The notes: a model not told the origin generated them from the letters alone. A DNA stretch of 64,000 bases from Dryomyza anilis (GCA_951804985.1 OX638132.1:2709529-2773528), one strand, 5' to 3'. Counted from the first letter of the stretch, positions 33,943 to 47,051 are shown. Numbers and translations: made by a program.

Positions 33943-34595
33943 TCTTCTCATGGAATTGAAAAAAAGTATAATACAATAAACACAAAGAACAAAACGAATA
34001 CTGCACTAAACTAGTTTGTTTCAAAATAAAATATGTGCACTGCTTGATGTATGTGCTTTTGTAAAATCAAAACATAAATAGTTAAAACTGCATAAACTAC
34101 AACGAGTGCACTTAATAATAGTTTAATTAAAAATGCTTGCAATGTTAGTTAAATAAATAAAATTTGTCTTTTTGTTTTAAATTTATAATCGTAATTTTGT
34201 GACTATATCTTGTATAATATTAGTATGTGGTGCACTCGCTGCAGTGCAGTTTAGGCACTTTTGTTTTTTGAGTACATGTTTTTTGGGTACACTGCAGCAA
34301 TGTTTTGGTTCTCTTTTCTTTAAATACATTTGTGCACGGAATGATCAATTCATGCATCAATTTGTTCTTGAAACTGTTAGTAGAAGACAACAAGTATTCG
34401 AGGAACAAATGAATGACGTGAAATGCCTTTCAAGCTCATTGATGCAGATGTTTGCTATATACTGAACAATAAAAAAAGTGTATTATAATTTTAAAAAATT
34501 GTGTACTATAAAAGCAAAATAACATTTATGATGTTTATAATCGAAATGAGATTTGTTTAAACTTTGTTTAAAATTGTATGGCTTATATTGTTGTA
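33943..34595. other. Non-coding stretch
   Basis: An 88-codon plus-strand frame at 34199-34465 has a shadow on the other strand and no known domain. Not supported. Confidence 0.4.
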
Positions 34596-35965
34596 ACCTC
34601 TTGATTTTGTGTGTTTGCTTTTGTTTTCTTTTTTATTTTAATTTCGAATTTTTATTTGTTTTTTAATATATGTCTTTTTTTTGTTTTATTTTTATTTCTT
34701 GTTTTCACGTTTAAATTTGCCATTATGTTTTGATTTATTTTTACGGTTTTTGTTTTTATTATGGTTACTGTTCTAATATTTTTTTGCTTTCAGTTTTTTT
34801 TTTGTCTTTTAATTTTGTTTTTGTTTTGTATTAGAATACATTTTCGTTTTTATTACATTTTAGTTTTATTTTTGTTGCTGTTTTATTGAGGATTGTTTTT
34901 GCATTAGTATTTTGGTTTCCAATATGTTTCTTGTAATTTTGTGTGTTTTTTTTTTTTGCTAATGTTTTACTTTGTTTTTTTCATTAATGCTTTTTTATTT
35001 TTCATATTTTTTGGGTATTTGATTTTTCTTTAATTTTAGCTTTTTGATTTATGTGTTTAAGTTTTTGATTTAATGTTTTTACTTTTATTTTTGCTATTGT
35101 GTTTTATTTTTGCTTATTATTGTTTTGTTTTAGCTTTGATTCTGGCTTTTTTATGTTTTTCCTTTTTTTTATTTTTTTCCATTTCTTTTCTTTACATTAT
35201 TTTGTTAAACCTATCTTGGATTCGAATTCATGTGTATTTTATATAGGTTTTTTATTTAATGGCTTTTTTTCATTTTTTGTGCTTTGGTTTATGCGTTAGT
35301 TATTAATTTTCTTTTAATTTTAATTCAAGTTTTGCTCTTTTTTGTTTTAACTTTTGTTTCTGAATTTGTGTCTTTGCTTTTATTTTTTTATATATTTTTA
35401 TATTTTTTTTTTTTCGTTTAAGTTTGAATTTGTGTTTTTCTATGGGATTTTGTTATACTTTTTTGGGTTTGTATTTTTACTTTTGTTTTTCGTTTTTATT
35501 TATTTACATATTTTGTATTTGTTTTTTTTTTTCTGTAGTGTTTTTCTATTGATTTTGTTTTTAATTTTCTTTGCTCTTTTTTAAAACTTTTTTTTTTTGA
35601 ATTCGAGTTAGTGTTTTTGTTGTTATTTTTAATATTTTTTTTTGTTTAAGTTTACTTTGTGTTTTTTTATTGAATTTTGTTGTACTTTTTTTTTGGGTTT
35701 GTATATTTACTTTTTTTTCGTTTCATGTTTTTTAATTTTTTTTTTTATTTACTTATCTTGGGTTTGGTTTTGTTTTTTCTATAGTGTTTTTCCATTCATT
35801 TTGGGGTTTGATCTTGTTTTTAATTATACCCTACACCTATGAGGTACAGGGTATATTAACTTTGTGCATATATTGTAACGCCCCTTAAGAGGCGTGTCCA
35901 GTATGGAAAAGTATATATATTCTTGATCAGCATCACTACCCGAGTCCGTTTAGCCATGTCCGTGT

Positions 35966-35997
<32 letters not shown>

Positions 35998-36619
35998 TGC
36001 TGTCTTGCTGTCCGAATACAGAATAACTTGAGAAATACTGATCAGAATACGATGAAATTTCGTCTCAATATATTTTATCCAAAAGTAGGAACTGAGTTTG
36101 AAAATGAGCCAAATCGGTCAACGGACACGCCCACCTCCCATACCAGTCACTTTTACATAACTCTTTCGGAACTAATAACTCGAAAAGTATTCAAGGTATA
36201 GTTATAAAATTTAATACGTATTGTTAGAATTCACCTACAAATATGTGGTCCAAAAATAGGCGTGGTCCGCCCAATTACATTTTTCAAATCTATTTTTTTT
36301 AGTTTTTTATACTTTATATAATTTTTTAATTTATAGGGATATAAGACGTAAATTTCTGATATATGAATAATATTCTGAGGGTTAATATCCCCATCAAAGG
36401 TGTAGGGTATTCCATAGTCGGGCCCGACCGACTATAAAACTCAGCCCCATGTGACCGAACTTACCCATGTGACCTAAATTTCCCAACTCGTTTTTTTTTT
36501 AATTTTCTTTTTCTTTTGGCTTTTATTTTACTTTTTCGGGTTTTTAATTTTGTTTTGGTTTTGTGTTTTTTCTATTGATTTTACGTATTTGCATTTGGTT
36601 TATATTATGGCATTTGATT
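34596..36619 (+). repeat. Strand-asymmetric T-rich tract, interrupted by a repeat copy
   Basis: About 1.4 kb of sequence with very few C and long T runs (degenerate TTTTGTTTTTATTT words), split by TACCCTAC copy 5. Many phenylalanine-rich frames here are consequences of composition. Like the T-rich part of the composite element at 29.0-29.16 kb, it runs directly into the conserved tail. Confidence 0.8.
35825..36492 (+). mobile_element. TACCCTAC-family repeat, copy 5 (internally deleted)
   Basis: Closely matches copies 1 and 4 from ATACCCTACACC to CCCAACTCGTTT. The (GTCT)n tract is at 35964-35992. Like copy 1 it has only one CGTGGTCCGCCCA motif and lacks the block that copy 4 keeps. It is inserted in the T-rich tract. 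Confidence 0.8.
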
Positions 36620-36835
36620 TCATGTTCTAAATGCCGACTTATATCGTTTTAAATGTTAAGATTGTATTGATATGTCAGCCACGTTGTCCAGTCATGTCCA
36701 TATATAATTTGTGTTATCTTCCGGACTCCAGACTATTCTTGGGTGAAATTTTATTCAAATTGGTTCAGCGGTTGAGACGCAATTCTGTAACAAAGAAACA
36801 GACCAAGATATTTTTTATTTACTATAAGTTTTATT
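36620..36835 (+). repeat. Tail repeat related to 29171-29373
   Basis: TTCATGTTCTAAATGCCGAC, TTATATCGTTTTAAA, ACGTTGTCCAGTCATGTCC, TTCAGCGGTTGAGACGC and AAAGAAACAGACCAAGATAT follow the order of the tail at 29.2 kb. A 109-codon frame crosses it but differs in frame content from the first copy, so it is not taken as coding. Confidence 0.55.
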
Positions 36836-37969
36836 TGTATGTAAACCACATATTAGAAGAATATCTACGAAGAATATACAAAAAAAGAAAAATTTTCAGA
36901 TATATCCACTTTAAAATTTCTGAGACACAAAAATTGTTACACTATCATTTTGGCATTTAACTGAATTTCTAATTATTTCTAATTATTTTATAAACAATTC
37001 TTTCAAATAAATATATTTTTTTTGAATATAGAATTCTGAAATTATTTCATAAAAACCTTGGCGCAATTTCCCCCAGTATTGAATGCTAAATAAACTGCCT
37101 GAAACCACAAAGAACTTAAATTCGGTTCTGTCCAAATAACACCGTAATTTGATTGCTTTTGTTGTTTAGTTGTTATTGTTCTGCGCTGCATGGCGCTGTA
37201 ATTACTTAATTGAGTTTAGGCTCGAAATGTTTTTGTGGTTTTTGCCATGGCGTCAGTCAGTCGTCATGTTGACTTTGGTTATGTGCGCATGAAATCGTTA
37301 CGTTAATTCGCAACATTAAATCCCAGCCAAATATGTAAAATGTTCTATGTAATTCGTGTATTATGTTGGATGTCGGTTATTTATATTTTTGCATCTGATA
37401 ATTTTGAATTAAATACGAAATGAAATGGCTGTGGCTAACATTTTAAATTCATGCAAAAACGAAAAAAATACCAAAAATTGGTAACATTTTGCATTTATCG
37501 TGGCTTGGTCTAAACACACAAAACTAATTCAAAACTAGAAATAAAATAACAATAATAGTAATTTACATTTACAATTACAATTCCATTGAATACTATTTGC
37601 AATTTAATTAACATTTTGTAATTGGTTTTTTTTCTGATTTTCTCCATGAAGTCAAACTGATTGTCAGGTAGAACAAAATATTAAAACGTAAAATTGAAAT
37701 TGTTTTAAATAAAATAAATAACATGCTGTTGCTATTTTGTAAATTATTGTTTATTTTGCATTTTATGCAGAACGAGAACAAAATAAAAATATAATGCATT
37801 CTATTTTTTTTTAATCGTTAATTACTCCATCATTTCCAAATGTAATTCAAAAATATTCAATTCAAAAAAGATAAACTCAAATTTAAGAATTGGATTTCAA
37901 ATTCAACATAAATTAATCTAGAGAATTCCACAATAATTTCAGATCACACGAATTGATATTCATTCAATG
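36836..37969. other. Non-coding stretch
   Basis: A+T-rich except 37170-37400. Nothing recognised. Confidence 0.5.
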
Positions 37970-39232
37970 ATATATCTGAATTTCAAATGTATTTTCAGAA
38001 TATGAAATGGAATTTATGAATTTGAATGGATATTCTGAATTTAAAATGAAATTTTTGAATTTCAAATAGCACTTCTGAATTTCAAATAGAATTTCAAATG
38101 GCATTTCTTAATTTCAAATAGATTTTGTATGAAAATTCTGAATTTCAAATGAAATTTCTGAATTTCAAATGAAATTACTGACTTTCAAATTGAAGTTCTA
38201 AATATCAAATGGAATTTATTATTTCAAATGAATAGTCTGAATTTCAAATCGAATTTTTGAATTTCAAATGGAATTACTCAATTTCAAATGGAGTTTCTTA
38301 TTTCAAATGGACATTTTTAATTTCAAATGGAATTTCTGAATTTCAAATGGATTTCCATGAAAATTCTAAATTCCAAAAAAAAATTCTTAATTTCAAATAA
38401 AATTTCTGAATTTCAATGGATATTCTGAATTTTAAAGAAAATTTCTGAATTTCAAATGGAATTTCTGAATTTCATAGGAAATTTGTAAATTTCTTATTTC
38501 GAATAAAATTTCTGAATTTTAAATGTAATTTATAAATTTCAAATGGATTTTGTATGGAAATTCTGAATTTCAAATGAAATTTAAAATAAGATGTCTTAAT
38601 TTCCAATGCAATTTCTGAATTTGAAATGGAATTTCTGAATTTCAAATAGAATTTCTGAATTTCAATGGATATTCTGAATTTGAAATGAAATTTCTGAATT
38701 TCAAAAAGAATTTCTAAATTACAAATGGAATTTCTGAATTTCAAACAGAATTTCTGAATTTCAATGGATATTCTGAATTGAAAATGAAATTTCTGAATTT
38801 CAAAAGGAATTTCAAATGGAATTACTGAATATTAAATGGAATTTATGAATTTTAAATGGAATTTCTGAATATCAAATAAAATTTCTGAGTTTCAAATGGA
38901 ATTTCTGAATTTCAAATGAAATTTCTGAATTTCAAATGAAATTACTTAATTTTAAATGGAACTTCTTATTTCAAATGAAAATTCTGAATTTAAAATGGAA
39001 TTTCTGAATTCCAAATAAAATGTCAAATTTCATAAGAAATTTCTGAATTTCAAAGGGAAATTCTAAATTTCAACGAATTTGAAATGAAATTTATGAATTT
39101 CAAATGAAAATTCTGAATTTCATATCGAAATCTGAATTTTAAATAGAAATACTTAATTACATGTGGAATTTCATATTTCAAATGGAAATTGAGAACTTAA
39201 CATGCATTTTCTAAAATTTCAAATTGAAATTC
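37970..39232. repeat. 20 bp minisatellite, unit GAATTTCAAATGGAATTTCT (plus orientation)
   Basis: About 60 degenerate head-to-tail copies with many 16-22 bp variants, and interspersed TTTCAATGGATATTCTGAAT-type variants that recur at about 38413, 38662 and 38760. The same unit in inverse forms the larger array at 47052-49378. Confidence 0.9.
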
Positions 39233-41029
39233 TTGATGTATTCCAATACATCAATGTTTTTTTTTTTGTAAATTCGAATTATTTTTATTTATTCTTCATT
39301 TTCTATTAAAACCCCTTTTTAACACACGTGGCAGCCAGCGTAATAGAAACTTTAAACATGTTACCTATTCCGTTAAATTTTTCTGTGACATCCTAAACCC
39401 TTAAATTAGTGTAAAGTCTCAAATTATGCACCAGACAAAGTGTTGCTGTCACAAATACTTCAAAAGATCTGTGCCGGAAACAGTAACAGATATAAATACA
39501 AAACATATCAATTGAATTACAGCCAAATAATAGGCGAATACAAGGCAACCGCAAAGTGCTGCAGCCGGTAGGAGACAAAGCAAACACTAAACATGATTAA
39601 ATTATTTATTTCAAAGGAGGCTGTCAGGTTGAAATGTATTGCAGAGCATCAAATAAAATGTGCTTTTGAGGCAAAGACACGTGTGGCACAACATACAATA
39701 TAAATGTTAAATAAAAAATAGAAAAACAAAAAATAAACTGCAAAAAAGCGACCATTGAAACATCATTGAATTGTCAAAGAACAGAAAAAAAACTCACAAA
39801 AAATTCTAATCTATGTTGACAGCTACAAAGCCTGCCAATTCGAGTGGCTCCTTTTTTCTGCGCAAATCAATAATAGCTGCCATAACACTAATCTAACAAA
39901 TAACGCAAATTCGCTGAGTTGCCTATTTTCAAAAGGACCCTACGCATGATATGCAAAAGAAAACAAAAAAAACTACAACTATGTTTTTACATTTGTGTTC
40001 AAATATTATTGTGGCAAATATAAAATGGCACACAACAAAATAAAATAGAATAAAAGCAGCACACACCATAATATATAGCATGACAGCAACACAGATAGAT
40101 AAAACAATCGCAATACAAACAAAGTGCTGCGTAAGCGCGCAGACAATGAGACGTCCTTTGGCCAGGACATGTTAAAGGGTTCGTGTTGTCACACAAATAA
40201 ACGAAGAAGACACACACCTAAAAAAAAACGAATACAGCTACGCATATTGCAGACGCGAACAACGACATATAGAGCCGAGGGTCCGTTTGCAAAAAGAGGA
40301 CAAATAGAATCGGTGAAAGTGCGACAAAGCGCACAACGTAGTAAATTTACAATAACAACAACAAGTATAAAATACACTATAATATATAAAGTAGAAAATA
40401 TATATTTTGTTGTATTTCATTTTATTTATGCGTCCAGTTGCATGGGGATTAATTCTACTTTTGACTGGCATCGAGGTGGAGCGAGATTAAAATTTTGAGG
40501 TTTTCATATCTGCTGGATTTGTTGTTTATTTTTATTTTTTTTGTTTAGTTAAGTTTCGTTTATTTTAGTTATGTTACTTGTTTTTGGCCAACATTCGTGC
40601 GTTGTTTGTCGCAAGCCCTTTGGGGCAGCACTTTGTTGAGTGGTTCAAGTTACAACTGTGGCTGTTGCTGCAACTGTTGTTATTTAATACGCAGCAGGGT
40701 CAGTGTTCAGCGTTGATAGAAAGTCTCAGAGCAGGACAGACCAGAACAGCAACGAGTTTAAGGCAATGAGACGACACCAGCCATGAAAAATAAATTAAAA
40801 TGTTACTCATACGCTGTGTGGTACAATGTTTAATAAGAGCTTACCAAACAGTTTTATGTGGATAATAATGTTTTAATTATAATTATATATATATAAAATA
40901 TCTGATTTATTTTAGTAATAACAAAAACTGGATTAAATTTTGCATTTAAATTAATTTCATGTTACTTATACGTTACGTTGCACAATTTAGAATAAATAGC
41001 TTTATTAATTATGCGTATTTATTAATTAT
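39233..41029. other. Non-coding stretch
   Basis: More balanced composition between 39320 and 40780. A 124-codon plus-strand frame (40124-40498) and its shadows have no recognisable domain and no supporting context. I see no array or element here. Confidence 0.45.
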
Positions 41030-41590
41030 GCCCTACACCTAAATATACCCTGTAGTATATTTAGTTTGTGCAGATTGTAACGCCCCTTAGGAGGCATGGT
41101 CAGTATGAAAGAGTTTTTTTATTCTTTATCAGCAGGACGACACGAGTCCGTTTAGCTATGTCCGCCTCTCTGTCTGTCCGACTACAAGGGAACTTAATAT
41201 GTTTTATGTTTAATAAGTTTTACGTAAAAATGGTTAGATGTAGAGCAAAATCGGTTAACCGACACGCCCAATTCCCATAGTTACTTATATATAACAACTA
41301 AGGAACCAATAAATCAAAAAGTATTCAAGAAATAATTAAAACATTAAAATTCACCTTAAACATTGGAATTCACCTTAAAGATTTTTTATTAAAATAGACG
41401 TGATCCGCCCACTTAAAAAAAAAAATGTTTTTTTTTATTATGATCGTAAATTATTGAAAACAAATCTATGAATCTGCATATATGTTTCAAAAATAGGCGT
41501 GGTCTGCCCACTTCTATTTTTTTTTTATTTTTCTTAATATTTTTTTTTACTTTCATATATATTTTTTATTATTGGGATATAAGATTTACA
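41030..41590 (+). mobile_element. TACCCTAC-family repeat, copy 6 (diverged, 3' truncated)
   Basis: CCCTACACC, GTAACGCCCCTTAGGAGGC, a reduced CTCTGTCTGTCC tract, CCGACACGCCCA, CGTGATCCGCCCA and CGTGGTCTGCCCA are present in order. The two CGTGRTC motifs are both kept, as in copy 4. The match stops after GGGATATAAGATTTA, so the GTCGGGCCCGAC hairpin and tail are missing. Confidence 0.65.
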
Positions 41591-42016
41591 TACCAAGGCT
41601 CTTTTAAAAGGCTGGACAAATCTCATTGGTGACTTTTTTAGATTTTTCAAAAAAATGATCTTAAAACAATTCAAAAATACGCATGTGAAATTTCGAAAAA
41701 ATCATACTCTCTTCTAAGATGACTTTTTTTGACTTTTCAAAAAAACGAAATTTTTGGGGATAATTCAAAAATAAGAATTTCGTAAAAAGTCCTTTCCAAA
41801 AAAGTCTTCAAGGCGATTTGTTTAGAAACTTAAAAGAAACTTGGATTTTTTAAATCCACCGTTTTATTTGAATCCGCGTTTTACAATATTTCTCTGAATG
41901 CATATTTTTAATTGGTTTCAAAAATGTTCATGGCAATTTTTTTCCAAAATCCAAAGAAGTCATCAAAGAGATATATTTGGGATTTCAGAAAAACTTTAAA
42001 TTTTATAAATCGATCG
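41591..42016. other. Non-coding stretch
   Basis: GACTTTTTT-AGATTTTTCAAAAAAA and GACTTTTTTTGACTTTTCAAA-like phrases recur about 100 bp apart, followed in each case by AATTCAAAAATA. Possibly an old local duplication. Confidence 0.35.
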
Positions 42017-42024
42017 GTTCCTGA

Positions 42025-43678
42025 CAGAGATCTGCAAGTGTCTTGGCTTCTAAATCTACTCGTTCATGCATTACTTTTTTTGATGTTTGAACTGATTCAC
42101 ACTCGTAAAAAAAAACCATGCACTCGCATTTATTTGATTTGCTTTTGAAATAGCAAATACAACTCATATTCGCACTCACTGCTTCTAATAACTGCAAATC
42201 GGAATCGTTTCTACCGAAGGAGTTGCATGACTCGTGCTTGGCTTGTGCATCATTTTTGTTTTTTTTTTTTTTATGATAATGCTTAAATATTGAAATGTGC
42301 GCGGCTGACTGAGCGGACAATCGAGTGCGTGGTGAGGGTTTCTATGATCAGAAGTGAGCGTAGATTGTTACGCAGAAAAGAGCGGGGATTTAAGTGTTGC
42401 ATTTTGAAGAAATTCCGGCCAATTTAAATCTCTATTTAAGAGTTTAATTATTTCAGATTGGTTTTAACGGGCCCATTATATTGCTTATTGAATTACTAAA
42501 ATATAAAAATGTTATCATTTCAAATAATTAGACATTTTTTTCATAACATTTATACAAATTTCACTTGCAAAAAAAAAATATTATTCGTTATTATTTTGAA
42601 AAAGATTTTGGGATATAAAATTTGTGTAAAGTGATTAAAATCTCAAACTCAACTATATTCTAAAATAATTATTTAATTCACATTTCTGCCCTATTTTACT
42701 TGAGAAATGATGCAACACTGAAGGAAAGAGAGAAAGACGGTGTAACAAAGTAAAACAAAACAAAAATATCAAAAATATCAATCACGATTGTTGAAACCAA
42801 ATTTACATAGAATTATCTAAAAATACCGTATTTTGTGAAAATTTATTAGTTTTGGTGGTTACCAATCTTATATGTTTTTAATTCGTTAATTAAACCATGA
42901 CAAGTTGACAAAAAATTGATTGCAAATGTACTAAGCAGTTAATTAATTGAGGTGATATAAAGTTTTCCAATCATATTTAACCATAAAAAACTTCGGGTTC
43001 TGTTGTGGCTTTTCTAACACGCATTATGTGAATAAATACAGGGTTTATTGTGTATATTTTACACTCATAAAATTGTATTTTGACACTACAGATGTGTACA
43101 GTTTTACATACTTTTATGTGAAAATTTTATTTTTACACATACGTTGGAATTTACTACATTAATAAGAGGAAACCGGTTTCCTACATATATTATAGTAAAT
43201 TTTTCTTAGAGTATATGTCATATATAAGATTTCGCCAACTTTTGCTACTCCCTGACCCACTGTGCGACGGCATAAGCCCACGCACTACATAAACACCACA
43301 CTACAACATAAACGGCGATTGCCGAAACGACGCGACGCGTACCTATCATGCAGCGTACGTCGTGCCAGCGCCAGCGTCATACCATGCAAAGCTACGATTC
43401 ATGCGAATTGCAAATAACTCAAAAAGCTCAAGTGTCTCAAGAAATCTACTGTAATTGCAATTGTTTTTGATTTTATAAGCAAGCAGAATGAATACAGAGT
43501 CTCTCAGAGAAGAACACTTACGTGCTTCATGATTTTTAAGCAGAAGTTTGCTACTAATTGCTTTGTTTGAATGTAACTCACACGTAGGCTCACTATTTTC
43601 GAGCGCAACTCATACTTGGAGTTGATTTTTTAGCGAGTAGCACTTTACAGCTTTTGAGCCTCTTACTGCAGATCTCTG
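42025..43678. mobile_element. hobo-like hAT element, non-autonomous, with perfect 8 bp duplication
   Basis: Both ends read CAGAGATCTGCA (right end inverted). This 12 bp differs at one position from the CAGAGAACTGCA end of Drosophila hobo as I recall it. GTTCCTGA flanks the element on both sides (42017-42024 and 43679-43686). Subterminal sequence at both ends is rich in ACTCG/CGAGT and GAGTTGC words, likely transposase-binding repeats. In 1654 bp no transposase-length frame exists, so it depends on a relative elsewhere. The empty site would itself be a near-palindrome, with ATAAATCGATC on the left and GATCGATTTAT on the right. Confidence 0.85.
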
Positions 43679-43686
43679 GTTCCTGA

Positions 43687-43967
43687 TCGATTTATATGAC
43701 TCCGCGTTTTGGCTTTATTCTGGAGTTCATGACACATAAGTCAGAAAATACGGAACGTAGGGTAATGCATTTTTTTATTTGTATTCCTATACATAAGTAG
43801 TATCCAAATCCAAAATATCATAACAATTGGCGAGATCAATTTGCGGACGAAACATTTCAATTATTCCTATTTGAGAAAAAGTTACCAATTTATAATATGT
43901 GAAAAATATTTTGAGGGTGTTTTAAAAGGTTGGTATAAAACTAAATTTCCCACATTTATATTCTTAC
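43687..43967. other. Non-coding spacer
   Basis: Nothing recognised between the hobo-like element and the next array. Confidence 0.5.
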
Positions 43968-45325
43968 CAACTTTGTATAGTCTCTTTGTATAGGCCACTT
44001 TGTATTGTATCTTTGTATATGCCACTTTGTATAGTCTATTTTTAAGGTATGGATAGTTACTGTAGGTTATCTTTATAATGCTGATTAAAGTTATAAAATT
44101 TCAAAAAATGTCTGCATAATTACTGTATAATTACTGTATATTAACTGTTTAATTACTGTATAATATCTGTATAATTACTGTATAAAATCTGTATAATTAC
44201 TCTATAATATCTTTGTAAGTACTGTATAAGGTCTGTATATTGTCTGTTGAGTATCTGTATAATTACTGTATAATATTGCTAAAAGTTTGTAAAATGTCTG
44301 TAATATTTATGTATATGGCCTGTAAAATGTATGTATAATGTATATTTAAATTATGTTTAATGTCAATGATGTTAAATGTACAATGTTCATATCAGTGACT
44401 GTATAATGTTGTAAAATGTTTGTCATTTTAAAATCTCTGTATAGTTTATGTATATTGACTGTGTAGTTTATATATAATTGGTGCTAATATCTATATGCAT
44501 TTTTAATAATGTCTTCAAAATGTCTTTTAAATTAACAAATAATTAATATAAAACATATGTTTAGTGTCTGTATAAGAAATGTACAATCTTTGCACAACAT
44601 TAGCTTTAAGTCTGTATAATGACTGAATAATGCTGCAAAATATTTGTATAATCGCTGTATAACATCTGTATAATGTCGGTAAAATGGCTGTTTAATTTCT
44701 GTGTAATGCCTGTATAATTTATTGTATATGTATGTTATCAATAACTAAATGAATTTTCAATAATGACTTTAAAATGTATGCACGAGTGGAAAGCCCGATT
44801 CTCGAGTAGAATAGTAAAACAAATGAACTGGTGCGATTAAGCGATTATTTACCTCGAATTCTTTCCACTGCAATACCTACAAAAAGGGCTTACAACCATA
44901 CAGTTCTTCGGTGGTCAAGAGAAACAGAATAGGGTGAAATATTTTAGATGAATCGCACTTTGTTTTATTCGATCTAGGAGATTCAATGAACATTCTCTTT
45001 TTGTCTCTGTAATGGTTGTATAATGCCTGCCTAATTTCAGTATAATCTTTTTAAATGTCTCTATACCATCTGCATAAAGTACATATAATTATGTATAATG
45101 TCTTTAATATATCTGTTGAATTTACGTAGAATATCTCTAAGATATATATGTAATATTTTGTTATGGTTGTATAATGTCTTTATAATATCTGTATAATATC
45201 CTTATAACTTTCTGTAGAAATTCTGCATAATATCGGTATAATTTAAGTGTAAAATCTGTTTAATGTTTATATTATTTTGTATAATGTATTTAAAATGCCT
45301 GTATTAAGTCTGTATTTAAATTTTA
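43968..45325 (+). repeat. 11-12 bp minisatellite, unit CTGTATAATGT, with a non-repeat interruption
   Basis: Degenerate copies of CTGTATAAT(G/T)T and CTGTATAATTA, beginning with TTTGTATAGTCTC-type variants. A stretch of about 215 bp at 44778-44992 is not repeat-like. The same unit in inverse occurs at 49436-49700. Confidence 0.8.
44778..44992. other. Unique island inside the CTGTATAAT array
   Basis: Composition is more balanced. GTGGAAAG opens it and CTTTCCAC occurs about 80 bp later; TGCGATTAAGCG and GAATCGCA also face each other. It could be a small insertion or the original sequence in which the array grew. No target duplication was identified. Confidence 0.4.
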
Positions 45326-47051
45326 CAAAAATTGTGTATCTCTGGTAATTTTGCTTTACCACGCGAATGTATTCTTTTATATATGTGAAAGTAAAACTCA
45401 TCTATGTACTCAGTATTATATCAAATAATTTAAATATTTACATTTTTTAGACAAATTACTTATTGTAATATTGCGCAAAAAACGCTAAATTAGTGTTTAT
45501 CATAAAATGTTTTAATGACTTTCTTTTTTTTCTATTACATATTGCATATATGACAAGGAACGATTGCTTCTTTTTAATATTTTTAAAGAAATTATTTATA
45601 TTTAAATAATACTATAATATTTAAATCACTATACTTTAAAGTGTCACAGTTTCGTTTTTTATCTTTGCATATTTTGTGTTTATAAAATATATTTAATAAA
45701 ACTTCTTTATCACTTTTAAATGCCTTCAATACATATTTATTTAATTTCATTCACTTTCATTGCCATCTATGAAATTTGGGTATTTTTCATGTATACGAAT
45801 TTTTCTATAAATTTAAGTGCATTTTTATATTTAGTTTTATTTTTTTTTCTTTGTTTGTCTTATTTTATATTTGTCACGTGAACTGTCAGAATTTTTTTAA
45901 GCGCACATTTCAGGCACCCGGAAATGTACTCGTCGTAAAAATCGAAATGTTGTTTTTATGAGTTTTCACATTTTTAAGATGCGGCACAAATAGCGGCGAC
46001 TCTAAATAAGTGTAAGACTTGTCTCGTATATTTCATTGACAATAGCTGCTCAATTTTGAAATGCTATAAATACATCTTATAGTTTCAAGTGGCGCAGGTT
46101 GGACGGTAGTTAAAATTCAATGGAAAATTTTCAAATCTTAATAGTTGACTTTAAAAATATGAAATGGTTTACAAAAATATTGATCTTAAAAACAAATTTA
46201 TAATGAAGTGCAATACAATAGGTGCAAAAATTAAAAAAATATTATATACAAAAATGAAATTTAAATTTATAATATTTTAGAAAATATAAATTAACATTCA
46301 TATTTTTACAAAAATTAATTATTTTAAATACAATTTTATACGCATCACCTAAAATATAAAATTCCCCTAATAATTTAAAAAATATTCTGTTATCGGAATT
46401 GAAATAAATAATGTCGAATATATTCGCTCTGGCCCATCGGTATTAATAAAGCACATAGAGCATATAACCAATCGTTTTCGAGTCCTCTCTTCCACTGCAA
46501 GGAAGTGGTGAGTTTAACTCGTGAAATGTGTGTCAAGTGACAGACTAAATGGCATCATTATATTTTGGTTCCTGTGCCTGCGCCAAATGTCAGGACATTG
46601 GATTAGTGCCACGCCGGGGCATGCCAGGCAATGTATTTGCGTTGGTATTTGTGACGTGTTTTTGTGCAGGCGGATGCGGAAGATATATTATGTCCAACTT
46701 TTAACCGAATATGGCGCACAAAATAGATGACTAAATGGGTGGATGCACGAATGAAGGAACAAACATGCTGCACAAAATGCAATTTTGTGATGTTGGCATC
46801 AATTCAAATAAATAATCACACGCTGCGTGACATAATAAAATAGTTTATGTTGTTTGTTTTGCAGTTTGAGTTACGCAGCGCATGAAATATGACGGTTGTT
46901 CATGCTTTAAATCAGAAGTTTCTGAGAATGATACAGAATTCATTCTTAATTTGAATACAAAAAATTAAACTCCCTGAAAAATGGATTTTATAATATAGTG
47001 AGATGTTTGATTTTAAAACATAACTTCTCTCTAAAATGTGTGTTTACACCC
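45326..47051. other. Non-coding stretch
   Basis: A+T-rich. A more balanced part at 46420-46900 holds a 69-codon frame (46521-46730) without known features. Nothing else recognised. Confidence 0.5.

Noticed and set aside
35099..35842. Several phenylalanine-rich frames that look like membrane segments
   Set aside because: They follow from the T-rich tract; no start context, domain or conservation is visible.
30319..36201. Nearly identical 88-92 codon frames in repeat copies 4 and 5 (30319-30585 and 35923-36201)
   Set aside because: Similarity is explained by membership of one non-coding repeat family. The frame includes the (GTCT)n tract and is not kept in the more diverged copies.
40124..40498. 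124-codon plus-strand frame
   Set aside because: Basic and threonine-rich with no domain, and two minus-strand frames are open over the same bases.
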